A DNA stretch of 27,705 nt, from the NCBI GenBank assembly GCA_004298605.1, contig SCPW01000310.1, positions 1 through 27,705 of the forward strand, read 5' to 3'. Positions 1 through 8,435 of the stretch are shown in pieces (position 1 is the first letter of the stretch; every line of letters begins with the position of its first letter). The notes beneath the pieces were generated by a model. That model saw nothing but the letters and a program-made list of their open reading frames with translations. It made no database searches and was not told the origin of the DNA. A program made the position numbers and the translations under genes. The DNA comes from Gallionella sp. (lineage in GTDB: Bacteria > Pseudomonadota > Gammaproteobacteria > Burkholderiales > Gallionellaceae).

Positions 1-1122
1 GGGGATTTCACGGCCCAAGTGGGCTTTACCGGAAAAGACGCCATAGGCGAGCTGGCCGGCCAACTTCAAAAGATGATCGATTATATTCACGAATCGAGCG
101 AGGAAAAGCTGCGTGCCATGCAAGCCCTCCAGCGTAACGTGGACGTCATCGGCGGCGTGGTCACGGCGGCGGCCAACGGCGACCTGACCGGGCATATAAC
201 GACCGAAGGCGGCGGCGCCATAGCCAGCCTGGGGCAGGGTGTGCAGCAGATGATAAACAGCCTGAACGCGCTGGTGACCCAGGTGCAGCATTCCGGGCTC
301 CAGCTCGCTTCCTCGGCCACGGCCATTGCCGCAACCTCAAAACAGCAGGAGGCAACCGTGGCGGAGCAGGCGGCATCCACGAACGAAATCGTCACGACCG
401 CGACCGAAATATCGGCCACCTCGAAGGAGCTTGTCACCACCATGAACGAAGTGTCCAATGTGGCGGCAGGCGCGGCGGGCGCGGCAGAAAATGGCCGCGC
501 AGGCTTGAACAAGATGGAATTGACGATGAAGCATATCGTCGACGCGGCGGGGTCGATATCGTCGAAATTTGAAGTGCTCAACGAAAAGGCGAACAACATC
601 AACACCGTTGTCACCACCATTACAAAAGTCGCGGATCAGACCAATCTCTTGTCGCTCAATGCCGCCATCGAGGCGGAGAAGGCGGGAGAGTACGGGTTTG
701 GTTTCTCGGTTGTGGCCAAGGAGATCAGGCGCCTTGCCGACCAGACCGCTGTCGCGACCCTGGATATCGAACAGATGGTCAAAGAAATGCAGTCGGCGGT
801 ATCGGCGGGCGTGATGAGCATGGAGAGATTCTCGGAGCAGGTAAGGCACAGCGTAAACGATGTCCGCGACGTGAGCGGCCAGCTCACCCAGATTATCGAA
901 CAGGTTCAGGCGCTGACCCCGCGGTTCGAAACCGTGCATCATGGCATGCAGTTCCAAGCGGAAGGCGCGGCCATGATTAATCAGTCCATGATTCAGTTGA
1001 ACGAGGCGGCCCACCAGACGGTGGACTCGCTGAAGGAATCCAACTCGGCCATCGCGCAACTGAACGTCACCGCGCGCGACCTGCAAAGCGGCGTCATCAA
1101 ATTCAAAGTACGGAATGTTTAG
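1..1122 (+). CDS. wspA: Methyl-accepting chemotaxis protein, WspA-like (5' partial)
   Basis: Receptor of a Wsp-type surface-sensing pathway. It would signal to the CheA-like kinase encoded downstream. The frame is open from base 1, so the N-terminus (membrane and sensor parts) lies outside the window; the first GTG, at 19, is internal. The visible part has two HAMP-like segments (roughly the first 30 residues, and near GDLTGHITTEGG), then a long helical signalling domain. The hairpin tip VADQTNLLSLNAAIEAEKAG is the highly conserved MCP kinase-contact region, and its LSLNAAIEAEKAGEYG wording is the WspA version as I recall it. The C-terminus ends KFKVRNV and has no CheR-docking pentapeptide. 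The gene leads a tight co-directional cluster, with CheW 12 bp downstream. Assignment to WspA rests on tip sequence plus gene order. Confidence 0.9.
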   Translation, partial: GDFTAQVGFTGKDAIGELAGQLQKMIDYIHESSEEKLRAMQALQRNVDVIGGVVTAAANGDLTGHITTEGGGAIASLGQGVQQMINSLNALVTQVQHSGLQLASSATAIAATSKQQEATVAEQAASTNEIVTTATEISATSKELVTTMNEVSNVAAGAAGAAENGRAGLNKMELTMKHIVDAAGSISSKFEVLNEKANNINTVVTTITKVADQTNLLSLNAAIEAEKAGEYGFGFSVVAKEIRRLADQTAVATLDIEQMVKEMQSAVSAGVMSMERFSEQVRHSVNDVRDVSGQLTQIIEQVQALTPRFETVHHGMQFQAEGAAMINQSMIQLNEAAHQTVDSLKESNSAIAQLNVTARDLQSGVIKFKVRNV

Positions 1123-1134
1123 CCGGGCCGCGAT

Positions 1135-1581
1135 ATGCTTTTCATGCAATTTGTAATTGGCGACGACAGGTATCTCCTTGAAGCCAAGGATATTATCGAA
1201 ATTGTGCCCTACGCCAACCTGAAGCGTATCCCCAAAGCCCCGCCCTATGTGGCGGGGCTTTTGAACTACAGGGGCGATACAGTCCCTGTCATAGACATCT
1301 GTTACCTGATGGGCGACAAGCTATGCGAACTGAAATTAAGCAGCCGGATTGCGCTGGTGAACTATAAAAACGATACGGGTGAATCGACGTGCATCGGCTT
1401 GCTGATCGAGCACCTGACCGAAACGGTGAGATTCAACGAAGACGACTTCTCGGATTCCGGGGTAAACCTGAACGACAATTCCTACCTTGGCAAGGTAATC
1501 ATTGACAATGATTGCATCGTTCAACTGGTGGACATCAGGAAAGTCATTCCCGAAGAGGCTTACGGAATACTGTTCAAATAG
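1135..1581 (+). CDS. wspB: CheW-like coupling protein, WspB-like
   Basis: Single CheW domain of 148 residues, a cytoplasmic adaptor linking the receptor to the hybrid kinase. Typical features are the VAGLLNYRGDTVPVIDI segment (about residues 39-55) and a C-terminal QLVDIRKVIP strand. It starts 12 bp after the MCP stop. ATG 1135 has no strong Shine-Dalgarno, and an in-frame ATG at 1144 is an alternative start. Its position between the MCP and the CheR matches wspB. No extra domains are visible. Confidence 0.88.
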   Translation: MLFMQFVIGDDRYLLEAKDIIEIVPYANLKRIPKAPPYVAGLLNYRGDTVPVIDICYLMGDKLCELKLSSRIALVNYKNDTGESTCIGLLIEHLTETVRFNEDDFSDSGVNLNDNSYLGKVIIDNDCIVQLVDIRKVIPEEAYGILFK

Positions 1582-1595
1582 CCCCGGGATAATAG

Positions 1596-2885
1596 ATGAA
1601 TATTCTGCCTGTCCTGGATTTGTTAAGACAAAAAATAGGGCTGAACCCGGAATCTGTCGGACCCGCGTCAGTTGAAAAAGCGGTTCTGGAGCATATAAAA
1701 ACATCCGGGGCTGCCGACGTTGACGATTACATCAGGAAAATCCACGAATCCCCGGCAGAACTGAAAAAACTGATCGAGTCCGTGGTCGTCCCGGAAACGT
1801 CCTTTTTTCGTAACAGAATACCGTTTGTCACGCTGAAGGATTATCTCCGGCGGTTTGTCCTGAACAAAAGACCGGGAAAGCCGGTTCGCATACTTTGCGT
1901 CCCATGCTCTACCGGAGAAGAGCCGTATTCCATCGCCATGACCCTGTTTGACATGAAATTGCCCGCGAGCCAGTTTTTCATCCACGCCGGTGACATCAGC
2001 GAGCAGGCCTTGCAGTTCGCCAGGCTTGGGGTGTACAGCCCGTATTCGTTTCGCGGGCATGACCTGGATTTCAGGAAAACTTATTTTTCCAAACAGGATG
2101 ACACCTACATCCTGAACAAAGAAATCCGCGATGCCGTCCAATTCGAACATCTCAATGTTTTATCCGACAATTTTCTGCCGGGACACGAGCCTTATGACAT
2201 CATTTTCTGTAGAAACCTGTTGATCTATTTCGATGACGGTATCAAGGGAAAGGCCATAAAAGCCTTGTCGAAACATCTATCCGGAGATGGCGTCCTTTTC
2301 GTGGGGCACGCGGAAGGGGGCAAGATACCCCAATACGGGTACGCGAGCCTGGATTACCCTATGTCATTCGCCTTTGCCCGGGAAGAATATGCAAAAACAA
2401 TCAATGGCGCCCTCAATATAAACACCCCCGCAAAAAAAGAGTTGCTCCCCCCTGCCCCTGCCCAACACCCGGCAGCCAAGCCAAAATTATTCAACGATAC
2501 CGGCAAGATAACGCCGGTTATAGAAAAATCAGGCAAAAATGCCGCAGAAGAGGAAAACGCAAAGAAAAGCCCGAAAAATGAAAACCTTTCAAAAGCAAAG
2601 GAGTTGGCGGGCAAGGGCGCCTTCGATGAGGTTCTGGCTATATGTGAAAAACTGCTGTCGGAAGGCGCCGAATCTGCCGAAATATATTACCTGCTCGGAC
2701 AGGCGGTGGAATCCGCTGGTAACATCCTCATGGCCGAGGAATATTTGAAAAAGGCAATTTACCTTGATGCTGATTTTTACGATGCGCTGACGCATCTATC
2801 TCTCCTTTATGACCGGATGGGCAGCCCCGAAAAAGCGGTCTCCTTCCGCAAAAGGGCCCAACGGGTAAAGTCGAGAAACACGTGA
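1596..2885 (+). CDS. wspC: CheR-type methyltransferase with C-terminal TPRs, WspC-like
   Basis: SAM-dependent glutamate methyltransferase expected to methylate the MCP and set pathway sensitivity, opposing the CheB encoded downstream. An N-terminal CheR helical region carries PETSFFR (66-72). The SAM-binding motif CSTGEEPYS is at 104-112, and FCRNLLIYF at about 204-212 is the conserved late CheR motif. A low-complexity Lys/Ala/Glu-rich linker (about 270-325) leads to a C-terminal TPR region (about 330-425). The 429-residue length fits WspC-type CheR-TPR proteins. The receptor lacks a CheR-tethering pentapeptide, so the TPR domain may take over targeting (inference). It is 14 bp downstream of wspB, and GGGA precedes the ATG. 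Confidence 0.9.
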   Translation: MNILPVLDLLRQKIGLNPESVGPASVEKAVLEHIKTSGAADVDDYIRKIHESPAELKKLIESVVVPETSFFRNRIPFVTLKDYLRRFVLNKRPGKPVRILCVPCSTGEEPYSIAMTLFDMKLPASQFFIHAGDISEQALQFARLGVYSPYSFRGHDLDFRKTYFSKQDDTYILNKEIRDAVQFEHLNVLSDNFLPGHEPYDIIFCRNLLIYFDDGIKGKAIKALSKHLSGDGVLFVGHAEGGKIPQYGYASLDYPMSFAFAREEYAKTINGALNINTPAKKELLPPAPAQHPAAKPKLFNDTGKITPVIEKSGKNAAEEENAKKSPKNENLSKAKELAGKGAFDEVLAICEKLLSEGAESAEIYYLLGQAVESAGNILMAEEYLKKAIYLDADFYDALTHLSLLYDRMGSPEKAVSFRKRAQRVKSRNT

Positions 2886-2907
2886 TGCGCAGGAGCGATG
2901 GCTGGCA

Positions 2908-3594
2908 ATGACCGAACATACAAAACCTACTCTTCCCGATGATTGCTGGCACAGCATTGGTGTGTGGAGCAAAGGGGTTCCCCGCTGCCCAAGGCTCGAT
3001 GAAGTGACCCACTGCCAGAATTGCGATGTCTTCCATACGGCAAGCCTGAAAGCCTACGAGAGGGCGCTCCCCGAGGACTACCGCCTCGAGTGGACCAAGG
3101 TGCTCGCCGGCAACAAGGAAGAGGTGGTTTCCGATGCCAGGTCGGTCATTGTCTTCCGCATAGGCGACGAATGGGTGGCCATCGCCACCGGCTTATGCAA
3201 GGAAATTTCGCGGATGATGAAAATCCACCGCTTGCCGCATAACAGGAGCCAGATATTGAAAGGGGTCGTGAACAACGGCGGGGAAATACGGATATGCTTT
3301 TCTCTCGGCAACCTGCTCGGAATAGCCAAGGCAAGCCAGGTATTCGGCGATGGTATCCATGCCGCATATGCGCGGATGATCGTCATGGACGTGGCGGGCC
3401 GGCGCTATGTATTTCCCGTGAGCGAGATCAGGGGGCTGTACCATTACCGGGAAGCGGACCGCGGCCCCTTGCCCAATACCGTCTCGGCCTCATCAGCCAG
3501 CTACATGAAGGGCGTCATTAAATGGGACGGCCTGAACATAGGCTGCCTCGATGAAACACTGCTCACTTCCCAGCTCGAAAGGAGCATCAGGTAA
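2908..3594 (+). CDS. wspD: CheW-like coupling protein with N-terminal Cys cluster, WspD-like
   Basis: Second coupling protein of the operon, 228 residues. The CheW domain occupies about 78-228 (VIVFRIGDEWVAIAT, then LKGVVNNGGEIRICFSLG). The N-terminal extension carries C13, C27, C36 and C39 in a CW/CPxL/HCxNC pattern, which I recall being typical of WspD proteins; its function is unknown to me, and metal binding or redox sensing are guesses. AGGAG lies 12 nt before ATG 2908, a long spacing, and no closer in-frame start is seen. The stop is only 2 bp before the kinase gene, suggesting translational coupling. Confidence 0.88.
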   Translation: MTEHTKPTLPDDCWHSIGVWSKGVPRCPRLDEVTHCQNCDVFHTASLKAYERALPEDYRLEWTKVLAGNKEEVVSDARSVIVFRIGDEWVAIATGLCKEISRMMKIHRLPHNRSQILKGVVNNGGEIRICFSLGNLLGIAKASQVFGDGIHAAYARMIVMDVAGRRYVFPVSEIRGLYHYREADRGPLPNTVSASSASYMKGVIKWDGLNIGCLDETLLTSQLERSIR

Positions 3595-3596
3595 CA

Positions 3597-6368
3597 ATGG
3601 GCGACGATAAGGATAAAAGTAATTTTTCCCTGCTCGATCTCTTCCGCACCGAGGTATCCGAGCAGGGAAAAGTTTTGACGGAGGGATTGCTCTCCCTGGA
3701 AGGGGACAATCCGGCGGCCAGCCAGTTGGAAGCACTCATGCGCGCCGCCCACTCGGTCAAGGGTGCCGCGCGCCTGGTAGGAGTGGAACCGGTAGTGCGT
3801 CTGGCGCACGTGATCGAAGACGTGTTTGTTGCGGCGCAAAATTCAGAGCTTGCGCTGGCTTCCGATCATGTCGATATCCTGCTGAAAGGCGTCGATATGA
3901 TAGCCTCCATTTCCGGCTTGGCCGAAAACGAAATCGCGGCATGGGAAGAACAGCATAAGGGCGAACTTGACGGTCTCCTTAAAAATATTGCCGCGATCAA
4001 ATCCGGCGATACAGGCGCAGAAAAAAAACCGGCCCGGAAAAAAACTGAACCTGCCGCGAACAGGAATAAACCACTTGCCGACTCATCCATGCTGGATCTG
4101 TTCCGCATTGAAATCACCGAACAAGGAAAAGTACTGACGGACGGCCTGCTCGCGCTGGAGGCGGATCCGTCCGCGGCCGACCGGCTGGAAGCGCTCATGC
4201 GCGCCGCCCATTCGATCAAGGGCGCCGCCCGCATGGTGGGGGTAGATCCGGTAGTGCGCCTGGCCCACGTGATCGAGGATGTTTTCGTTGCCGCGCAGAA
4301 CGCGGAGATTGTGCTTGCCGCCGAAGATGTGGACCTGTTGCTCAAGGGCATAGATACGGTGTTATCGTTTGCTGCCCTCTCCGATGCCGGAATGGCCGGT
4401 TGGGCCGAAGATCATGGGGATGATCTGGAAAAAATGCTCGGCCTGCTCTCGGGCATCAGGTCGCAGGAAAAAACCGGCGGCGCCGCCAAACCGGAAAAAG
4501 CCCCTGAACCTCCCACGGACCCCCCCCCCTCTCCTCAATCCTCTCCCGCAAGCGGGCGAGGAGGCGAACGAGAAAGGCACTCTCCAATCCCTGCGGACGA
4601 GCCGGCAGGCGAAGACAAAGACCGCGTCCTTCGCGTAACCGCAGAGCGCTGGAACCAATTGATGGGGCTTGCCGGAGAAGTGAAAGTGGAGGCCGGATGG
4701 CTTCACCCCTATGTGGTTTCACTCAACGAACTGAAGCGCCGCCAGGTGGAACTGGTAGAAATTCTGGATTCATTGAGATCCTCGCTCGATGACATGCGCG
4801 CTCCAAAAACAGTCATTGATATGCTGTTGCAGGCGCAAGGCAAGATATCCGAATGCCGCAGGATTCTTGCCGACCAGACATCGGATCTCGATTCATATGA
4901 CAGGCGCATCAACAACCTGTCCGAGAAACTGCACCGGGAAACCATCAAGACGCGTATGCGCCCCTTCTCCGACGGTGTCCACGGGTTTCAGCGGATGGTG
5001 CGCGACATCGCAAAATCATTGGGCAAAAAGGTCAAGCTCGAAATAAACGGCCTGTCGGTCCAGGTGGACAGGGATGTGCTTGAAAAAATGGAGGCGCCGC
5101 TGAACCATATCCTGCGCAATGCCCTCGACCATGGCGTCGACCTGCCCGAAGAGCGCGCGAAGGCCGGAAAACCGGAACAGGCAACGATACGAATTACAGC
5201 CACTCACAGTGACGGCATGTTATCCATCATCGTCGATGACGACGGGCGCGGCATAGACCTTGAGCACCTGAGAAAAAAAGTGATCGAGAAAAAACTGGTC
5301 ACGCCCGAAATGGCCACCAAGCTCAACGAGGAAGAACTGCTGGAGTTCCTTTTTCTTCCGAGTTTCTCGACGAGGGACGAGGTCACGGATCTATCCGGTC
5401 GCGGGGTGGGGCTGGATGTCGTGCTGAGCACAATACAGAAAATGCGCGGTTCGGTCGAAACCACGACAAAGCCGGGAGAGGGAACGCGTTTTCATATGCG
5501 GCTACCCCTGACCATGTCGGTGATCTCTTCGCTGATCGCCGAAATTTCCGGCGAACCATATGCATTTCCGCTCGCGCGGATCATACGTGCGGCCAAGTTG
5601 CCGTCCCGCAATATCGACGTGCTGGAAGACCACCAATTTGTGGAAATAGATGGCGAAAACATCGGCCTGGTAGGCGCGTCGCAGGTGCTGGGACTGGGCC
5701 CCCAGGTGGTGGGGGACGAAGAGCTGTCGGTGATTATCATCGGGGATCGCCACAATCGCTGCGGCGTGGTTGTGGACAAACTTCTCGGCCAGAAGGAGCT
5801 GGCTATCCAGCCGCTGGATTCGCGCCTGGGCAAGGTGCAGGATGTCGGCGCCGCGGCGGTGCTCGAGGATGGCTCCCCCGTCCTGATCCTGGATGTGGAT
5901 GACTTGGTATTGTCCGTGGATTCCCTGGTCAGGAAGGGAGGCATCGCGAAGGTGACAAGATCGTCCGGCGACAGCGCCGGGGAAACGGTCAAGAATATCC
6001 TGGTCGTGGACGATTCGCGGACTGTCCGCGAAGTTGAGCGCAATCTGCTGGAAAACGCGGGCTACCGCGTGGACGTTGCGGTGGATGGGGTGGACGGCTG
6101 GAATGCCATCCGCGCGTTCAAGAAATATGACCTGATCGTTACCGATATAGACATGCCGCGCATGGACGGTATAGAGTTGGTGCGCCTGGTGAAATGCGAC
6201 CGCGATTTCAACTCGGTGCCGGTGATTATCGTGTCTTACAAGGAAAGGGAAGAAGATCGCAGGCGCGGCATGGATGTCGGCGCCGATTATTATCTGACCA
6301 AGGGCAGCTTCCATGATAATTCCTTGCTGGACGCCGTTGCAGACCTGATAGGAGAAGTGGAAGCATGA
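3597..6368 (+). CDS. wspE: Hybrid CheA-REC histidine kinase with two tandem Hpt domains, WspE-like
   Basis: Cytoplasmic sensor kinase that should phosphorylate the diguanylate cyclase response regulator and CheB. The order over 923 residues is Hpt1 (phospho-acceptor H52 in RAAHSVKGAAR), Hpt2 (H205 in RAAHSIKGAAR), a low-complexity linker (about 288-340), dimerisation helices, HATPase (N-box HILRNALDHG 504-513, G1 DDDGRGID 547-554, G2 GRGVGLDV 601-608), CheW-like regulatory domain (about 635-780) and C-terminal REC (DD 805-806, phospho-acceptor D850, K902). Family members usually have one Hpt and are near 750 residues by my recollection; the second Hpt and the linker explain the excess. The linker includes a peptide encoded by a palindromic repeat (4528-4590). 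The 3' end overlaps cheB by ATGA. Confidence 0.93.
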   Translation: MGDDKDKSNFSLLDLFRTEVSEQGKVLTEGLLSLEGDNPAASQLEALMRAAHSVKGAARLVGVEPVVRLAHVIEDVFVAAQNSELALASDHVDILLKGVDMIASISGLAENEIAAWEEQHKGELDGLLKNIAAIKSGDTGAEKKPARKKTEPAANRNKPLADSSMLDLFRIEITEQGKVLTDGLLALEADPSAADRLEALMRAAHSIKGAARMVGVDPVVRLAHVIEDVFVAAQNAEIVLAAEDVDLLLKGIDTVLSFAALSDAGMAGWAEDHGDDLEKMLGLLSGIRSQEKTGGAAKPEKAPEPPTDPPPSPQSSPASGRGGERERHSPIPADEPAGEDKDRVLRVTAERWNQLMGLAGEVKVEAGWLHPYVVSLNELKRRQVELVEILDSLRSSLDDMRAPKTVIDMLLQAQGKISECRRILADQTSDLDSYDRRINNLSEKLHRETIKTRMRPFSDGVHGFQRMVRDIAKSLGKKVKLEINGLSVQVDRDVLEKMEAPLNHILRNALDHGVDLPEERAKAGKPEQATIRITATHSDGMLSIIVDDDGRGIDLEHLRKKVIEKKLVTPEMATKLNEEELLEFLFLPSFSTRDEVTDLSGRGVGLDVVLSTIQKMRGSVETTTKPGEGTRFHMRLPLTMSVISSLIAEISGEPYAFPLARIIRAAKLPSRNIDVLEDHQFVEIDGENIGLVGASQVLGLGPQVVGDEELSVIIIGDRHNRCGVVVDKLLGQKELAIQPLDSRLGKVQDVGAAAVLEDGSPVLILDVDDLVLSVDSLVRKGGIAKVTRSSGDSAGETVKNILVVDDSRTVREVERNLLENAGYRVDVAVDGVDGWNAIRAFKKYDLIVTDIDMPRMDGIELVRLVKCDRDFNSVPVIIVSYKEREEDRRRGMDVGADYYLTKGSFHDNSLLDAVADLIGEVEA

Positions 6369-7378
6369 GGATAGCGATCGTCAACGATATGAAAATGGCC
6401 GTGGAAGCCCTGCGGCGCACTTTATTGCCGGGGCACGAGATAGCCTGGGTTGCGGAAAACGGCGCTGAGGCCGTCAAGCGTTGCGCCGAAGATACGCCGG
6501 ATTTGATCCTGATGGATCTCATCATGCCGGAGATGAACGGTGTCGAGGCCACCCGACAGATCATGGCGGCGTCCCCTTGCGCAATACTCATTGTCACGGC
6601 TTCTGTGACCCAGAATGTCTCGCTGGTTTTTCAAGCCATGGGCGCGGGCGCGCTGGATGCCGTGAGCACGCCCACGTTGGTGGGCGATGAAAAAGCGCGC
6701 GGGGAGTTTCTGCAAAAGATACGGACGATAGGAAGGTTGCTGGACGCAAACAGCCGCAGCTCCAATTCCAGGAATAATGGGGCAACCAGGGCGGAAAAGC
6801 CGGACAATTGGCTGCTGGCAATCGGCGCCTCTACCGGTGGCCCCGCGGCGGTCGCAAAAATCATTTCAAAACTGCCCGCAGATTTTCAGGCGGCCGTTGT
6901 CGTGATCCAGCACGTGGATGAAAGTTTTGCGCCCGGCCTCGCGGAGTGGCTGGACCAGCAAACCGCCCTGCCGGTCCGCCTGGCCGGCGAGGGTGATAAG
7001 ATCGAAAACGGAGTGGTGATGATTTCGGGCACGAATAATCATCTGGTTGTTAAAGAGGGGCAAATTCTGGGTTACAAGATCGAGCCGGCCGCCACGCCAT
7101 ACCGCCCGTCTGTCGACGTATTTTTTGAAAGCATGCTGGCCAGTTGGTCGGGCAGATCCATCGCCGCGCTTCTTACCGGCATGGGGAAAGACGGCGCCGA
7201 AGGACTGCTCAAACTGAGAAATAACGGGGTGTTCACAATTGCCCAAAGCGCCGAGACCTGCGCCGTATATGGGATGCCAAAAGCGGCGGTCGAGCTGAAC
7301 GCCGCAGTGAAAATACTGCCGATCGACAGCATCGCGGAAACGATCCTGAACCATCTGGCAGAAAGAAAATGGGGGTAA
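6365..7378 (+). CDS. wspF: CheB-type methylesterase response regulator, WspF-like
   Basis: Removes methyl groups from the MCP when phosphorylated and so damps the pathway; in Pseudomonas, loss of WspF locks the system on. REC domain at 1-120 with phospho-acceptor D51 (LILMDLIMPEMNG). The N-terminal strand reads IVNDM, with Asn in place of the first acidic residue of the usual DD pair, which I recall also in WspF. The methylesterase domain (about 147-335) keeps the catalytic triad S156 (GASTGGP), H183 (IQHVDE) and D276 (GMGKDGAEG). 337 residues is normal length. The start overlaps the kinase stop, so translation is probably coupled. Confidence 0.93.
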   Translation: MRIAIVNDMKMAVEALRRTLLPGHEIAWVAENGAEAVKRCAEDTPDLILMDLIMPEMNGVEATRQIMAASPCAILIVTASVTQNVSLVFQAMGAGALDAVSTPTLVGDEKARGEFLQKIRTIGRLLDANSRSSNSRNNGATRAEKPDNWLLAIGASTGGPAAVAKIISKLPADFQAAVVVIQHVDESFAPGLAEWLDQQTALPVRLAGEGDKIENGVVMISGTNNHLVVKEGQILGYKIEPAATPYRPSVDVFFESMLASWSGRSIAALLTGMGKDGAEGLLKLRNNGVFTIAQSAETCAVYGMPKAAVELNAAVKILPIDSIAETILNHLAERKWG

Positions 7379-7387
7379 ACCGTCGCC

Positions 7388-8428
7388 ATGAGCAATGATA
7401 TCAAGCCAGAAATCACCGGGACTGCCGGCGCAAACAACTTATCCCACCCGGTAGTGTTGCTGGTGGACGACCAGACAATCGTCGCGGAAGCGATACGGCG
7501 GATGCTTGCCGACGAGACCGACATAGAGTTCCATTACTGCCAGGAGCCGGCCAGGGCGGTCGGCAAGGCAAACGAAATCCGGCCCACCATCATCCTCCAG
7601 GATCTGGTGATGCCCGAAGTGGATGGCTACACGCTGCTCAAATTTTACCGGGGGAACCCGGCCACATCGGGCACGCCTGTTATCGTCCTTTCATCCAGGG
7701 AAGACCCGAAGGACAAAAGCCGGGCTTTTGAAAACGGCGCCAGCGACTACTTGGTAAAACTGCCGGACAGGATAGAATTGATTGCCCGCATCCGCGCCCA
7801 CTCGAAGACCTATCTGCTGCAATTGCAGCGCGACGAGGCCTACCGGGAGATGAAAAAGCTGCAGGAACAGTTGACGGAGAGCAACAGCAAACTCGAAGAA
7901 AGCAATGCGACGCTCCTGCGCCTTTCCACCATGGACGGCCTGACGGGAATCGCCAACCGCCGCCATTTCGATGAAACCCTTTTGCTCGAATGGAAAGCCG
8001 GCCTGCGGGAAAACAGAATTCTTTCCATCATCATCCTGGATATCGATTTCTTCAAAAAATACAACGATGGCTACGGTCACCAGGGTGGGGATGATTGCCT
8101 CAAGGAGGTCGCGAAAACGCTAAGGGATACCCTGCACAGGGCCGGTGATTTTATCGCCCGTTACGGCGGTGAAGAATTTGTGGCTATCCTGCCCCATACC
8201 GACGCAAAAGGAGCCGCCATCATTGCCGAGCATATGCGGGCAAATATAGCGGCAAAAAATATCCCGCACGCCTATTCGAATGTGGCCGGTCATGTTTCCA
8301 TCAGTTTGGGGGTTGCGGCAATGTATCCGGACAATTCCGCTTCGCCCGCAGATTTGATCGCCAGGGCTGACGGGGCGCTTTACAAGGCGAAAGAACAAGG
8401 GCGCAACCGCTACATCGTCGCGGAATAA
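7388..8428 (+). CDS. wspR: REC-GGDEF diguanylate cyclase response regulator, WspR-like
   Basis: Output of the Wsp cascade: a phosphorylation-activated enzyme that condenses two GTP into c-di-GMP. The REC domain has DD 27-28 and phospho-acceptor D72 (IILQDLVMPEVDG). A coiled-coil linker (about 145-178) follows, then a GGDEF domain opening at DGLTGIANRR. The active-site signature is GGEEF (260-264). RAGD (251-254) sits five residues upstream and fits the RxxD product-inhibition I-site, so catalysis and feedback control both look intact. 346 residues matches WspR length. It is the last gene of the operon, 9 bp after cheB, and converges on lapD with only 7 bp between stops. Confidence 0.95.
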   Translation: MSNDIKPEITGTAGANNLSHPVVLLVDDQTIVAEAIRRMLADETDIEFHYCQEPARAVGKANEIRPTIILQDLVMPEVDGYTLLKFYRGNPATSGTPVIVLSSREDPKDKSRAFENGASDYLVKLPDRIELIARIRAHSKTYLLQLQRDEAYREMKKLQEQLTESNSKLEESNATLLRLSTMDGLTGIANRRHFDETLLLEWKAGLRENRILSIIILDIDFFKKYNDGYGHQGGDDCLKEVAKTLRDTLHRAGDFIARYGGEEFVAILPHTDAKGAAIIAEHMRANIAAKNIPHAYSNVAGHVSISLGVAAMYPDNSASPADLIARADGALYKAKEQGRNRYIVAE

Positions 8429-8435
8429 TCCTTCC

